From assembly GCA_037126765.1 (NCBI GenBank), contig JBBCBC010000016.1, positions 434,001 through 498,000 of the forward strand: DNA of 64,000 nucleotides. The letters are read 5' to 3'. The notes below the pieces were generated by a model, which saw only the letters and a list, made by a program, of their open reading frames with translations, was not told where the DNA came from and searched no databases. The position numbers were made by a program, and so were the translations under genes. The DNA is from Stenogyne calaminthoides (lineage: Eukaryota; Streptophyta; Magnoliopsida; Lamiales; Lamiaceae). This document shows, in pieces, positions 33,231 through 45,434 of the stretch. How positions within the stretch are numbered: position 1 is the stretch's first letter; each line of letters begins with the position of its first letter.

Positions 33231-34049
33231 ATTATAAACAGAGTTTTATATGCCAAAATTGGATCTTTCAGCAATTTCCCAGAAAAGAAATACCTGATAA
33301 ACTATAAAGTACGAGATTTCAAGATCTTGAATCAGGATTTACATCAACTTATGCAATCGGTATGAGATTTATTCTTCATGCCCAATCTCTGATCTCAAAT
33401 TATGAATAATCTGCTTTCATTTTTGGTTACGTTTGTGTATTTCTTTTATGATCTTTGCGAAATCTGGTGGTGTTAATTTTTCTGGGTTCTGTTAAAAATC
33501 AAAGAAGAACATGTGTGTTGAATCATTAACAAGAAACGTTACATTTATGGGACCTTAATATAGTTAGCTACTACTACTAATGTGTGATGTTTGATTTTTG
33601 ATGGAGTGTAAATGGATTATTATTGTTGCCTTTATTCTGAAGCAAATGTTGCTTGATTTTAACGTTTTTCATATTCTAGAGTGTGCCTTTTCTATCCGAC
33701 CTTCTGAGTTTTGCTGATAATCTTTCCTTAGCTTATTGTGTAACTTTCCTGGATCATGCTCTTACTAAAATTATGTCGTTGGTTGAAGTTGAATCAAGAA
33801 GATGATGTTTTTATATCCGAACATGTGGATCTGCTTTCATTTGATTGATAGACTCTTAACACAGATCTTTGCAATGAGATTGTGGATCTATAATTACCAA
33901 AAAAAATCATTAATGCATATTTGTGGTTGGATTCTTGCACTTTTTGTATATCAATATATGGGATTTTTAATCAAAAAGGAAAGGAGGATGACAGTTAGGT
34001 CTTTTTACTGTCTCTATTAAACCCGAGTTCTAACGGTTTCAGGCCCGTG
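33230..34049 (+). promoter_or_regulatory. Promoter, 5' UTR and 5' UTR intron of the PMT2-like gene
   Basis: A TATA-like ATTATAAACAG is at 33232-33242. A leader of roughly 90-100 bp would end at CAATCG before GTATGAG (33360). GGTTTCAG before 34043 is a good acceptor, seven bases before the start codon. The T-rich interval between is a likely 680-bp 5' UTR intron. This is inference from signals. Confidence 0.5.
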
Positions 34050-37000
34050 ATGGCGAACAAGTTCAATCCTGGGGATAACAAGACCAAGAGTCACGTGTCT
34101 ATTGTTATTGTAGTTGGTCTTTGCTGTTTCTTCTACCTATTAGGAGCATGGCAGAGAAGTGGGTTTGGAAAGGGGGACACCATAGCATTGGAGATGACCA
34201 AGAATGGAGAGAACTGCAATGTCCCTTCTACCCTCAACTTCGAAACCCGTCATGGTGGTGAAGCAGGGGTAACTGAGGAATCAAATTCAAAAGTTAAGGT
34301 ATATAAGCCATGCGCGTCTCGTTTCACTGATTACACACCCTGCCAAGATCAAGCACGAGCAATGACGTTCCCGAGGGAAAATATGAACTACCGTGAGAGG
34401 CATTGCCCTCCTCAAAACGAGAAGCTTCATTGCCTTATTCCAGCTCCTGAAGGGTATGTAACCCCATTCCCATGGCCAAAGAGTCGGGATTACGTACCCT
34501 ATGCCAATGCTCCTTACAAAAGCTTGACGGTAGAGAAGGCTATTCAGAACTGGATTCAGTACGAGGGCAATGTGTTTAGGTTTCCTGGTGGAGGAACGCA
34601 GTTTCCTCAAGGGGCAGATAAGTACATTGACCAGCTTGCTTCGGTTATACCTATTGAAGATGGAACTGTTAGGACTGCGTTGGACACTGGTTGTGGGGTA
34701 CGTTGAGTGCTGGAAATTAAGGTCGTCTAATTGTTGTTGGTTGGTTAATTGTGTTATTAACTCTCTTTTCTACGTTTTATTGTTTTAGGTAGCCAGTTGG
34801 GGTGCGTATTTATGGAAAAGAAATGTTATAGCAATGTCTTTTGCACCAAGAGATTCACATGAAGCTCAGGTTCAGTTTGCTCTTGAAAGGGGTGTGCCTG
34901 CTGTAATTGGTGTTCTTGGAACAATACGAACGCCTTATCCAGCTAGAGCTTTTGATATGGCTCATTGTTCACGTTGTCTTATTCCTTGGGGGCTAAATGG
35001 TGAGAATCAAATTTTATCTTACGTACTTCTTTGCACGATTAATGTGGAAACAACCAAGCTGAAACTTAACTTTATTAGAGACTAAGGGGGCACTTGGTTC
35101 AAATTCTTCAATGGAAATCATGAAATAGTGAATTACGATGAGGAGTTATAGTTACATTGTTAGTTTTTTGCTCTAATCTTGAAATAAGTTGAGACAAAAT
35201 ATAATTGTTTGTTGAGGAATAGTGAAATGACCGAGGAGAAATGATTATAGGGAGGATCAGAATGAGGTAATGATTAACTTATTTTGAGTCTCAATACTAT
35301 GATAAAGGTGAATTAATCATCTTTTATTCTCATTAACAGCCACAATTACCCTATGATTCTATTACCATTCCCATTGAAGAATTATGAACCAAGAGCCCCC
35401 CTAAGTTAAGCTTCAGAATGTGATACGATTTGGCAATGTTCTTATTTAAAGGTGTCATCATCTTTGAGCAGTTGGAGATATATATAATTTTGTACTTTCC
35501 TCTTTGCAGATGGACTATATATGAAGGAAGTGGATCGTGTACTTAGACCTGGTGGGTATTGGGTGCTTTCAGGCCCTCCCATTAACTGGAAGACAAATTT
35601 CAAGGCATGGCAACGCCCTATGGAAGAACTTGAGGAAGAACAAAGAAAGATAGAAGAGGCTGCTAAAAATCTCTGCTGGGAGAAGAAGTCTGAGAAAGGT
35701 GAGATTGTCATTTGGCAGAAGACGATGGATTCTGCTTCTTGCTATGCCAGCCAGGAAAATGCTGGAGCAACATTCTGTAAATTTGAAGATGCTGATAACG
35801 TCTGGTATGAATAACTCATAACTGTTTTAACAGTTTATACAGTCTTAAACTCTAAGCTGTTTCAATGCTCCTTTTTCTGTACCAGGTACAAGAACATGGA
35901 GGGATGCATTACACCAAATAACAAAAACACCATGGAACTTAAACCATTTCCTGAGAGGCTTCATGCAGTTCCTCCAAGAATTGCTAGTGGGTCCGTCTCT
36001 GGAGTTTCTGCTGAGGAATTCCTGGAGGACGATAAGCAATGGAGAAAGAATGTAAATTCTTATAAAAAGATTAACCAGATTCTTGACTCTGGGAGGTACC
36101 GTAACATTATGGACATGAATGCTGGACTTGGAGGTTTTGCTGCTGCCCTTCATTCTCCCAAATTTTGGGTTATGAATGTTATGCCCACTATTGCCAAGAA
36201 AAATACACTCGGTGTCATTTATGAACGAGGATTGATTGGCATTTATCATGACTGGTATGCATTCTTTTGCCTCTGTTTCCAGGGTCTGATAAGTAATTTT
36301 TCTAGGCTTATACTCAACTAGCCCTACGCCTTTACCTGTTACGTAAAAGTACTGCAACTTGCCTGATTCTACCACTTTTTTTTCCAGTTCAGTTTGAATG
36401 TGGTCTGAAAGCTTATGTAAACTTAAGTACACCATACCGTAATCAGATGAAAAAATATACTCCTAACATAACCTTACACACAGTTAAATAACCAAGCTTG
36501 ACCATAAAAATCCATGCTTTAAATATACCCGATAAAGTTTAAAGTTAGATGCATTTTCTTTTCAAATCTTTCCCGACTACAGATTCACTTATTTCAATTG
36601 ATGATTGAGAGTCCAGCTTCATGAAGGGCCAACACAGCTGCTGCTTATATTTTACTGTTATGAACACTTAATTTGAATGCATAAATATGTCGTTTCAACG
36701 AGTGAAACTTAGACATAAAGTATAGCTTTCTGCTTGCTAATTACCCTTTCTTTGTTCACGACCGAATTGAACAAAATCGCCTAGATGTTCGTAATCATAT
36801 TTTAGTTCACGTTTTATTAGTTTTATAGCTCTTTTGGTTATTGAATTTATGTTTTGTAGGTGTGAAGGCTTCTCTACATATCCTAGGACGTACGACCTAA
36901 TTCATGCAAATGGTGTTTTTAGCTTGTACAAGGGCAAGTAAGTATCTAGAATCCTTTGATCTTCTGTTTTTTCAAAGTGAAATTTTCTTTTAAAGAATAT

Positions 37001-37246
37001 TAAACAACGAATGAATGTAGATGTGAGTTTGAAGACATTTTGTTAGAGATGGACCGGATTCTGAGACCAGAAGGTGCAGTTATATTCCGTGATCAAGTTG
37101 ATGTACTCGTCAAGGTGAAGCAGATGATCGGAGGGATGAGATGGGAATATAAAATGATGGATCATGAGGACGGTCCCCTTGTTCCCGAGAAACTACTCGT
37201 TGCTGTTAAGAAATATTGGGTCGGAAACTCCACTTCGACGCACTGA
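34050..37246 (+). CDS. PMT2: Golgi PMT-family methyltransferase (PMT2-like)
   Basis: Six exons: 34050-34697, 34789-34999, 35510-35804, 35886-36254, 36860-36937, 37021-37246; 608 aa. A type II membrane protein: short basic N-terminus, membrane anchor at about 16-34 (VSIVIVVGLCCFFYLLGAW), then a lumenal catalytic region. The SAM-binding motif ALDTGCGVASWGAYLW begins near residue 210. A second Rossmann-like half starts at NIMDMNAGLGGFAAAL. CASRFTDYTPCQD and YRERHCPP are family signatures. The family (DUF248/Methyltransf_29) includes QUA2 and is tied to pectin methylation and cell adhesion. The match to Arabidopsis PMT2 is close across the N-terminal half from memory; PMT14/15 are alternatives. 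All motifs look intact. Confidence 0.93.
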
Positions 37247-37695
37247 ACCATTCTTCACTGCAAGCATGACATATTGTGACAAGTTTTGCATTTTGCCACG
37301 AAACAGTCCTGCATATTGAACCATGGATAGATCTGCAGTAATTTACAGATTGTACTTTTTTTTGTTTTATTTTTGGAAAATTTACATATTGTACTGTTAC
37401 GCGTAACGCTAATTATTGTTTTTTTCCCCTTTATTGATCCCGCGTCAATACGAAGAGGAGCTAGCAATATGAACCTTCAGACAATCATTTGCATCTGTTA
37501 ATTCTTCTAGCTCTAGTTTTTTTGTTGTTGGATTGAACAGTATTCAGTAGTGTTGAATTTCCAGGCTTGGATGATTTCTTAATTTTGATTGAATGCTAAC
37601 TGTCTTCTTCATATGTTGCATGTTTTGCCATGATAAAAGAAAACATCACTGAATTATGTATAAATTTGGGTTTGTATAATATGAATGTACTGTTT
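37247..37695. other. 3' flank of the PMT2-like gene
   Basis: Presumed 3' UTR and downstream AT-rich DNA. No separate feature. Confidence 0.5.
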
Positions 37696-37699
37696 ACAG

Positions 37700-38144
37700 T
37701 GATGCAAAAGTCGGTATAGGCGGTCGCTAAGCGGTCGTCGGCCGACCCGATTTTGTTCGGGCGCTGCCTAGGCGACCGAGTCGGGAGCTGGGTGTCCAAT
37801 ATTAAAGTATTATTTGATAATGAGATACTTTATTCTTAAAATAAATTGATAAGACAAAAATTGATAATTTTCACTACACTAAAATTTCAAAACAAAAATT
37901 TATTTAGTTTTTTTATATTAAATTAACTTTCTTGTACTCTATAATAGATGTAAGAAAAGGGGTTTGAATTGTTATCTAGATTTAGACGGTTGTATAATGA
38001 ATTTATTAATTAATTTTAAAGTGTATTTTTGATATAAAATATCGATAAGTAGTAAATAAAACTTGTTTAAATGGAAAAAAAATAAAAAAACTGAATCAAA
38101 TTCCGTCCGACTATCGATTTCCGACTTCTGCATCCTTCACTATT
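37700..38144. mobile_element. Probable hAT-like MITE, about 445 bp
   Basis: The left end reads AGTGATGCAAAAGTCGGTAT and the right end, inverted, GTGAAGGATGCAGAAGTCGG: imperfect inverted repeats followed by GC-rich subterminal DNA on the left. The flanks ACTGTTTA and ACTATTTG are an imperfect 8-bp match. The interior is AT-rich and non-coding. Confidence 0.5.
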
Positions 38145-39520
38145 TGACATGGGAATGGATAATTGATTTCCTTTTCTGGTCTATGCCGACAATATGAATA
38201 TGTAAGCAAATTCAATATAACTATTTTATGATAGCATCGTTGTTTTATTCTGGCAAACCCAATTACAAGTGTCAGAAATTTGTAACATTAGCAAAACAAG
38301 TTAAAAGAAGACCCCCCCTTTCCCCCAAAACTGAACATTGAAAATATTTCTTGGCCAGAAAATATTGAAAAGCCATTGGACAAAAAAAATTCAAGGTGAA
38401 ATTACGTCTCTTGTTTTCAAGTAAAAACCTGCTGACAAATTTCCCGACATTTTGGCATTTTAGGGTTGGGGTCTCTCCATTATTGCCCCTGATAAGTTAA
38501 AACATACCATAAATTCAGGCAGAATTGGTTGAAATTGATGTGGTGTTTCTGAGTAGTCAAATGTTTTTCTGTATATCCTGAACCAAATTGCATTAGTATT
38601 AATTTTTTTGGCTTTATTATTATTAATTGTTACTTGTAATTATGTGTTAGTGCAGGACACATGCATCATGATAGCTGTTTTTTTTTTTTTTTTTTTCACA
38701 AATTCTAAGCCTGGAAAACTCCAACCTTAAACCTCAATTAGTTAATAAATGAAGTGTTAACACAAAAGCAACACCAAAACCACAATGCATGCATGCATAA
38801 TGAGAATACTTTTTTAGTTTTACCAAACAAAGAAAAGAAAAGGAAAGATCCTTGAAAAACAAAGAAGGTGGCTGGGGAGTAACAAGATAAATAATACTAG
38901 GCTGAGACTGTCTAGAAAAGATGTGATCATTCTCATATGGTCCAAAATTTTATTTTATTTTTGTTGGAAAGTCATATGGTCCTAAAATGTTTACTGAATA
39001 AGAAAAGGGAAACTGTAGCTATTACATTTTGTTGTCCAAAAATGGATGACATACACAGATCACATGCTGGTATTGCACAAAGTGGTGTAAGAATACTGTT
39101 AGTGGGATTCAATAGTGACTCTGGCCATGTGAATTGTGAACATAGCCATTGACAATCTCTCTCATGATGTCCAGAAAAGCAGATAACAACAGGGGAGAAA
39201 ATAAGGTTTCTATTGGCTAGGCCAAAATCCCATCAACATCACACCAACATATAACACTTCAATAGACTAGAGATAAAAAGCCAAAACAATTTTTTTAGGT
39301 AAAAAAGAAAATGATTAGGCAACAGTCAATCTAGCCAACCTCATTGTTTTATGCAATAGGCCAAAATTCTTTCCCATTTTGCATTCTTCTATATGCTTTC
39401 TAGTATATTGCATGCTAAAGTTATACTAGTATTATTATTGTGACACATGCAGTAAGTACGTCGGGAATAAGAGATGAAACACTATTTGGATGAAAATATC
39501 TCTTAAGGGTCCTTCTAATG
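38145..39520. other. Intergenic DNA upstream of PKS
   Basis: AT-rich with a T-run at 38680-38695. No exon or element termini supported. The PKS promoter is expected at the right end. Confidence 0.5.
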
Positions 39521-39535
39521 CTACTTATATATGTG
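39521..39535 (+). promoter_or_regulatory. Candidate TATA box of the PKS gene
   Basis: CTTATATATGTGGG lies about 165 bp before the start codon at 39694, consistent with a leader of about 130 bp. Confidence 0.45.
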
Positions 39536-39693
39536 GGAGTTATGTGAATTCTTCATTAAGCCAAGTTGGTATTTAAGACCTCTCATAAATTCAGGCTACT
39601 TGTACCTCTTTGCATAACTTCTCCTCCTAAAGCTTTTTCACATTAAACAGACACATTCTTCCTCTCCAAAATTTCCCCAAGATTCATCCAAAT

Positions 39694-41148
39694 ATGTCGA
39701 TGCCGATAGTAACTCTAACCTCATCTTCCAAAACAGGCCTTTCAAGCCCACCCGAAACCACCAAAAACGTTAGGGAACCTTCGTTTTCCTCCTACTTAGA
39801 TGGATCCGAAACAACCTTTGTACTCAAATTGGGAGGCCTCAGTCCCTCCATCTCCACCCCAGATGATCACATTCTCCTGGCAAAAAATACGACAGATGAC
39901 AGAGAAATCAACGTCTTTGATGCTGAGAAATATTTCAACGAGGGGCTAAATCGTACTCCTAAAGTCTGTCCTAAAGATTTGTCGAGCCCCCACCACAAGA
40001 AAGATAATCCAATCGAAGTACTAGCAATCAAAGAGCATCCCCCAACCGCACCACTCAGCAGTATCCGCTCTGAATCGAGCTGGAATAGCAGAAGCGCCTT
40101 ACTGCATACTATTTCAAGAAACCAGAAGCCCACAAAAGCAAACAAAAAGAGCTTTCTGGCCACCATTGGCTGCAACTGTTCTTGTGCTGATAACTACTCC
40201 ACAGAAACCAATGATTGTGTAGAAGAAACGAGCTCCATCAAGAGCGCGAACACTGCCAAATCAAGAACAGGAGATAAAACCAGTGATCATCTGGTTAAAA
40301 AAACACATTCGGATACAAATTTTGGGAGAGTGAACTCCGAAGGCCATTTTACCTTCCCTGTTTTCACTCCCAAGAAAGACGAAGCTGCAAAGCGAAAACC
40401 ACTGGAAGTATACGGTTCTCCTTCTATGGAGAAGAAACTATCAATGATGGCATGGGGTGCAATTGCTCCATCAGTATCTGAAGAAATCAGAATCCCTTCA
40501 ATTTCCAGTGAGATGCATAATGATAGTGACAGTGATTCAAGCTCAGATTTGTTCGAAATCGAGAGCTTGACCAAAGGCAACGCTTTTCTTTCAAGGCAAG
40601 AATCAAGTGGTTATGCACCAAGTGAAGCAAGCATAGAGTGGAGTGTCATCACAGCAAGTGCTGCAGATTTCTCCGTTCTTTCAGATTCCGAAGAGTTCAC
40701 AGTTCCATGTCCTAAAAAAGGCGGGATAAACTCCAAACTTGGATCACTCAAGGAAATTCCTAAACTGCGTCCAAGTATTCTGTCAGGCTGTAAGAATCAC
40801 AGAGCTGTAAGCATAGCTGGAGATGCACATAAACCAATTGAGAAGGAGATTCCCAATGCAAGAAAATCCATCACACTAACAAGACGACTTCATCATGAGA
40901 GTAAGGTGGCTAGTTTTGATGCAAAAGGACACAATCATTCGATGCACGCATCCTATCTCAGAAGCGGCCTGGTAACTCTGCACATCTGTTATATGCATAG
41001 TAAAGTTTGTTCGGTTAATTGTAATTCTCAGCAAATAAATGTTTACTTCTGTATCTATCTTGTAATCCAGTTCCAGTATATTACAACTAAGACACAGCTT
41101 AATCTTGTTGCATATAATTTCATGGGGTCAGGACAGCTGAGCTTCTAG
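39694..41148 (+). CDS. PKS: Phytochrome kinase substrate (PKS) family protein
   Basis: PKS proteins act at the plasma membrane with phototropins and phytochromes in phototropism and leaf positioning. The frame is open for 484 aa. Family blocks in order: FSSYLDGSETTFVLKLG (about 31-48), INVFDAEKYFNEG, KKSFLATIGCNCSCAD, FTFPVFTPK, KPLEVYGSPS, EKKLSMMAWGAIAPS, LFEIESLTKG, and SSGYAPSEASIEWSVITASAADFSVLSD. After residue 426 (YLRSGL) the translation loses family character. A GT donor at 40972 and an acceptor at 41131 would splice out 160 bp and end the protein two residues later, at 428 aa, near the usual family size. I favour the spliced form. I cannot tell which PKS paralogue it is. Confidence 0.88.
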   Translation: MSMPIVTLTSSSKTGLSSPPETTKNVREPSFSSYLDGSETTFVLKLGGLSPSISTPDDHILLAKNTTDDREINVFDAEKYFNEGLNRTPKVCPKDLSSPHHKKDNPIEVLAIKEHPPTAPLSSIRSESSWNSRSALLHTISRNQKPTKANKKSFLATIGCNCSCADNYSTETNDCVEETSSIKSANTAKSRTGDKTSDHLVKKTHSDTNFGRVNSEGHFTFPVFTPKKDEAAKRKPLEVYGSPSMEKKLSMMAWGAIAPSVSEEIRIPSISSEMHNDSDSDSSSDLFEIESLTKGNAFLSRQESSGYAPSEASIEWSVITASAADFSVLSDSEEFTVPCPKKGGINSKLGSLKEIPKLRPSILSGCKNHRAVSIAGDAHKPIEKEIPNARKSITLTRRLHHESKVASFDAKGHNHSMHASYLRSGLVTLHICYMHSKVCSVNCNSQQINVYFCIYLVIQFQYITTKTQLNLVAYNFMGSGQLSF

Positions 41149-42660
41149 TTTATCGCCACAACTGGGAATTGATAATGAAGACTCAAGAGTTGTTTACGAA
41201 GCACGTCTACTCTCTTTCAAGAAATACTCTATTTCAACGAAGGCCACACGATAGTGTAACAGAAGGTTGGGTAGAGTCGTATTCCATTACCATCATACTA
41301 ATGACAGGGGCCCTAAGGGAAATCCATCACCATGATGGTATTGGGACCTCCTCTAAATCTTATCTTATTACGGTTAAATTGCGAAAGTTTGCATTCTTTT
41401 ACTTCTTTTCAATCTTTTGATCTCAGAGGAAATGTGGGGTTCAGAAAATAGAAGATTTGCTTCCTTTTAAGAATTGAATTGAGTAAAAATCAATTCAATG
41501 TAGTAATTAAAAAAAAAAAAGTGTTGCAAGTCTCAAATTTCAAGCATGCAAAACATTCACCGGAAGGAAATAAAGAAAAGAAGAATAAACTCTAATCTAA
41601 CATTAAATTCCTGATTGAGCACACACAAAATCATAAATATATAATACACACACATTGATAGCTGAAGTTAGCTACTACAGTTATAAAGGCAAGGGGACAC
41701 CAGGTGGGGCAATTGGTGATACCGACACTAGATGTTAGCTACTCCATAAATTCAAGAAATCAATACAAATTTCTAAAGTAGAATTATGTTTGACAAGAAA
41801 TTAGTAGGCCCAGAGATTCGGTTCAAGAATTATTAGGAGGAAAGTTAGCTTATGATTGCAATTAGTAGTATCTCAGTTGGATCAAGATGATCCTAGGTAC
41901 CCTAGTTAAGATCCTAAACAAATGTTGATTAAGAAAAGTGCCAGATTTTCCTTATTTAATGGTCCACTAAATATTCTGTCATTTTCTTCTGAGAACATAT
42001 TCATTTACCAAAAAAATTAAATCTTTGTTTTGAATGATTGAGAAAAAAACTGGTGCACACTTCAACTGGTCCACATGCCTGTATGAAAATCTGGGCCCAT
42101 CTATTAATGCAGTTGGGGAATAAGGATAATGAGATTGTGAGGTTTTGACAAAATTACTTGCTAGCAAGGCAGATAGAATCAATATTAAAGGCAGAAAACA
42201 ACTCAGATAAGGTGATGTGTGAATGAGAGTGAGAGAGATCTAGAGGTTGCATTTGTGGTGAAAGAATTGAATTTAAAGCAGTATTCAAGAATATGGTTTG
42301 AGAAATACAAATGAGCATGTGATTGGTACAACTCCATAGCTAATTACTTTCAATCAACCAGATTCCTATGTACTACAAGCATCACTTATTGTCCAACGAA
42401 TTCGACAACAGGATACAACAAGCTTTTTAAAGGAAATAAAACGAATAAGGGCACCCGTAGGAAGAGCTTCCACTTTGTTTTTAGACCTCAATCACGTATA
42501 TCCAAAATGAGCTTCCAGTAACCTACATGAAAAAATATAAATATAGTTAATTTCAAAGCAATATTTTAAAACTTTGATGCACATGATACAAGATACATAT
42601 TGATATGATGTGTATCAGACATTATTATAATACAGACACTCTTTCCAGTTATCATGGAAG
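41149..42660. other. Intergenic DNA after PKS
   Basis: AT-rich, with an A-run at 41511-41521. No supported gene. Small open frames here have no family resemblance. Confidence 0.5.
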
Positions 42661-43585
42661 GTTCTACCACATTTTCTGCAGCCCATTAATAATATTACTG
42701 ACACTTTGAATCACGAAATATCCCAATGGAACTTGTGCATACTCTCCCAAACATTTTCTGTGAATCCATTTATTAGCTTGGCAATGAATTATTGTAGCAA
42801 AATGCCATGCCTGGATGGTATGGACAACTCTGCTATCCATTAAACCTGAACTTTCTTTTAAGCATTTAAACAAGTTCCTATAATTTTCTCGAAATATTAG
42901 TATTATAACTAAAATTCTAAAAGCATCTTAAAACAACTCTCGAAAACTATGTTATATATGAGTGATATGACTAGAAGCTTCCAAGGCTTTCCTATTAACT
43001 CATTTCACAGATAAACCAATAAATGAAGCATAGATATTTCCAATTTGATTTGTTGTTAAATCCAGAGGGTATCAGGAAGATGGCAGAGCCAAACTTTCAC
43101 TGTGCAACATACACTTCCATCCACATATATAGCATAAAAGTAATTAGGAGGATTATCATGTCTGCAAGTACGACTTTAAACTAAACTGACAAGAATGACT
43201 TTATATTGTAGGCAGTGTCCTGCAAACTGATAGAGTCTTTCATCGTCAGACAAGGAATCAAAGGCGTAAGTAGGAAGAAAGTAAGATGGTCTAGGGGGCC
43301 ATGTTGGAACAAGGAGTGAATTTCTCAAGTAGTATGATACATATCATTCTTTATGACAAGTATCTGAAACTATGTATCAACATGTAGCCGGTTATCAAAT
43401 TAGGCTAAAATGTAAACTATTGTTCAACAACAATAATTAACTCACAAAATAAAAAATTTAAACAATATTAAATGCAAGAAGATTCTCAATAATGTAATAT
43501 CTATCAAGTATCCTAATAAATAGGTAATATAATTCCCTTTATGGCTTGCCCTTCAAATAATTCTTAGTGTAACTTTTAATAACAA

Positions 43586-43657
43586 ATCAGAGTGGCGCAG
43601 CGGAAGCGTGGTGGGCCCATAACCCACAGGTCCCAGGATCGAAACCTGGCTCTGATA
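43586..43657 (+). tRNA. tRNA-iMet: Initiator tRNA-Met (CAT)
   Basis: A 72-nt cloverleaf: acceptor ATCAGAG pairs with CTCTGAT plus discriminator A; anticodon CAT at 43618-43620 inside the GGGCCCATAACCC arm; T arm CCAGGATCGAAACCTGG. The A1:T72 acceptor end and the three G-C pairs of the anticodon stem identify the eukaryotic initiator. It matches the plant initiator sequence as I know it. No intron. Confidence 0.95.
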
Positions 43658-43666
43658 GCAAGCTTT

Positions 43667-43925
43667 CCAAATCCATTTTTTAATTATTATCACTCGACCC
43701 ACCAACAATCCTATATACACTTTTTTTTAACCAACAATCTAACCAAATCCATTTTTTTAATTATTATCACTCGACCCACCAACAATCCTATATACACTTT
43801 TTTTTAACCAACAATCTAGGGTAAACCTGGCTCTGATGGCAAGCTTTCCAAATCCATTTTTTTAATTATTATCACTCGACCCACCAACAATCCTATATAC
43901 ACTTTTTTTTAACCAACAATCTAGG
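43667..43925 (+). repeat. Tandem repeat attached to the tRNA-iMet 3' end
   Basis: Three copies of a unit made of CCAAATCCATTTTTTTAATT and CACTCGACCCACCAACAATC followed by a CTATATACAC T-run. The third copy is preceded by AACCTGGCTCTGATGGCAAG, a second copy of the last part of the tRNA (T arm and acceptor strand). So the duplicated unit once included the tRNA 3' end. Confidence 0.85.
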
Positions 43926-44549
43926 GTCGGATCATACTGCCATCATTGACAACATATGATAGATATTTACTAAATGAATTACTAAGTTGTATTTACAAAT
44001 TACAACATGGTGGATTGATATGTTCAAAATTTGTGAGTTGCTACTCTAAGCCACAAATATTAAAAGATATTGTAAATGCTTCAAAGTTTTAAAAGATGTC
44101 TAAAATGTATGCTATTGTTCAACGGCAAATAAAAGAGCCTTTGATATTTGAACAAACAATACAGTTTGATAATTTATCATGTTCCGTTATTCCTCTAATA
44201 TTCTCCATGAAAAAGAAAACATGCCCGAAAGAGATGGAACAGACATGAATGAGTATGCACTGTCATGGAAGAATAATTGAAAAGGTACAATCTTTATCCT
44301 TTTAAACTCTCTTGAATTCAGAACTCATCTCATTCCTGTTGTAACAAAGCCCAATTACATTTAACAGCCAATTAACCATCAAGAAAACTATATATCAATT
44401 ACATCTCATACCCTATATATTGCACAAAAGTCAAAGCATCAATCCAATACCTGCTACTGCTACAGTCTGTTAAAGGAGGACCCACCCCAATCAGTACATC
44501 TTTCTTCTCATCTTCATCCTTCTTTAAATGCAGCCTGTAATTCTCCATT

Positions 44550-45434
44550 GATCCTAGGCAGCATTACATACTTCCCTGAATAGAAACAGGACATGACTAT
44601 CGGAGCAAATATTCCCAACAAATAATCTGAAATTTGTAACCTCTATCATTATAACCCCACCTAATTTTCCCTCTAAAAAGAAACTTCTTTCAATTGCCCG
44701 GAAAACAGAAAGGGGAAACGGTAAGAACCAGCTTGGGTCTGTCTGACTGTCTGTTGTTCTTGAAATTGAACAACAAACCCTAGCAAAGAGATTGATACGA
44801 GATCTGGGGTTCGTACACGCGTCAGTGAAAACGGGTGTAAAATTATGAAGCCGTTATGTTTGACGGAGATATTATTATGGGAAGAAACATGAAATATTGA
44901 CATTTTAACATTTAGAAATCGTGGATATTAATTTGCAATGGTGGATACTAATTTGTATTTAATTGTATCTTGTGTCATGCATACAAATTCTTATCTATAT
45001 TTTTATTAGCATTAACATCTCATTTCAACAGTCTTTCTTGATTTTTAGTGCTCACAATCACTCCTTATATAATTAAATAAGTCATTTTTAAGCTAATTCT
45101 ATAAAATATTCCTAGACCAGTTTAAAATACTAAAATTATTTCTTAGTTTCTGATAATAATCTAAATGACATCCAAATTTCTAACAAATTGATTCAATTGA
45201 AGGGATAATGTTATATCCAACCATATACATTTGAGGAACAATAATTCTATAGAAATGTCCTTTTTTAATGCAAGGACTTTCCCATGTACATCATTAAGCA
45301 ACAAAATTAAGATTACCAAAAAAACATAAAATAATTAGTTTTTCCATCTGATCTTCATCATTCAAAATCAAATGCCAAAATTGGAGCCTGCCAAGGTGCC
45401 CATCTTGTGTATCCCAAGAAAGCAAAGCCACTGC
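44550..45434. other. Spacer downstream of ORC6
   Basis: AT-rich DNA including the presumed ORC6 3' UTR. Nothing else supported. Confidence 0.5.

Larger units (their letters stand above)
42660..44548 (-). other. Exon-like minus-strand segments of unknown identity
   Basis: Three stretches look coding on the minus strand. A possible first exon starts at 44548 (MENYRLHLKKDEDEKKDV) and ends at a good donor near 44450. A second at about 43315-43200 encodes VPTWPPRPSYFLPTYAFDS followed by LSDDERLYQFAGHCLQYK, then a GT. A third near 43130-43060 reads YVDGSVCCTVKVWLCHLPDT. I do not recognise a family, and the initiator tRNA gene with its tandem tail sits between the first and second. It may be a small gene, a relic, or chance. 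Confidence 0.25.

Noticed and set aside
34287..34610. Minus-strand frame across PMT2 exon 1
   Set aside because: Shadow of a well-supported exon on the other strand.
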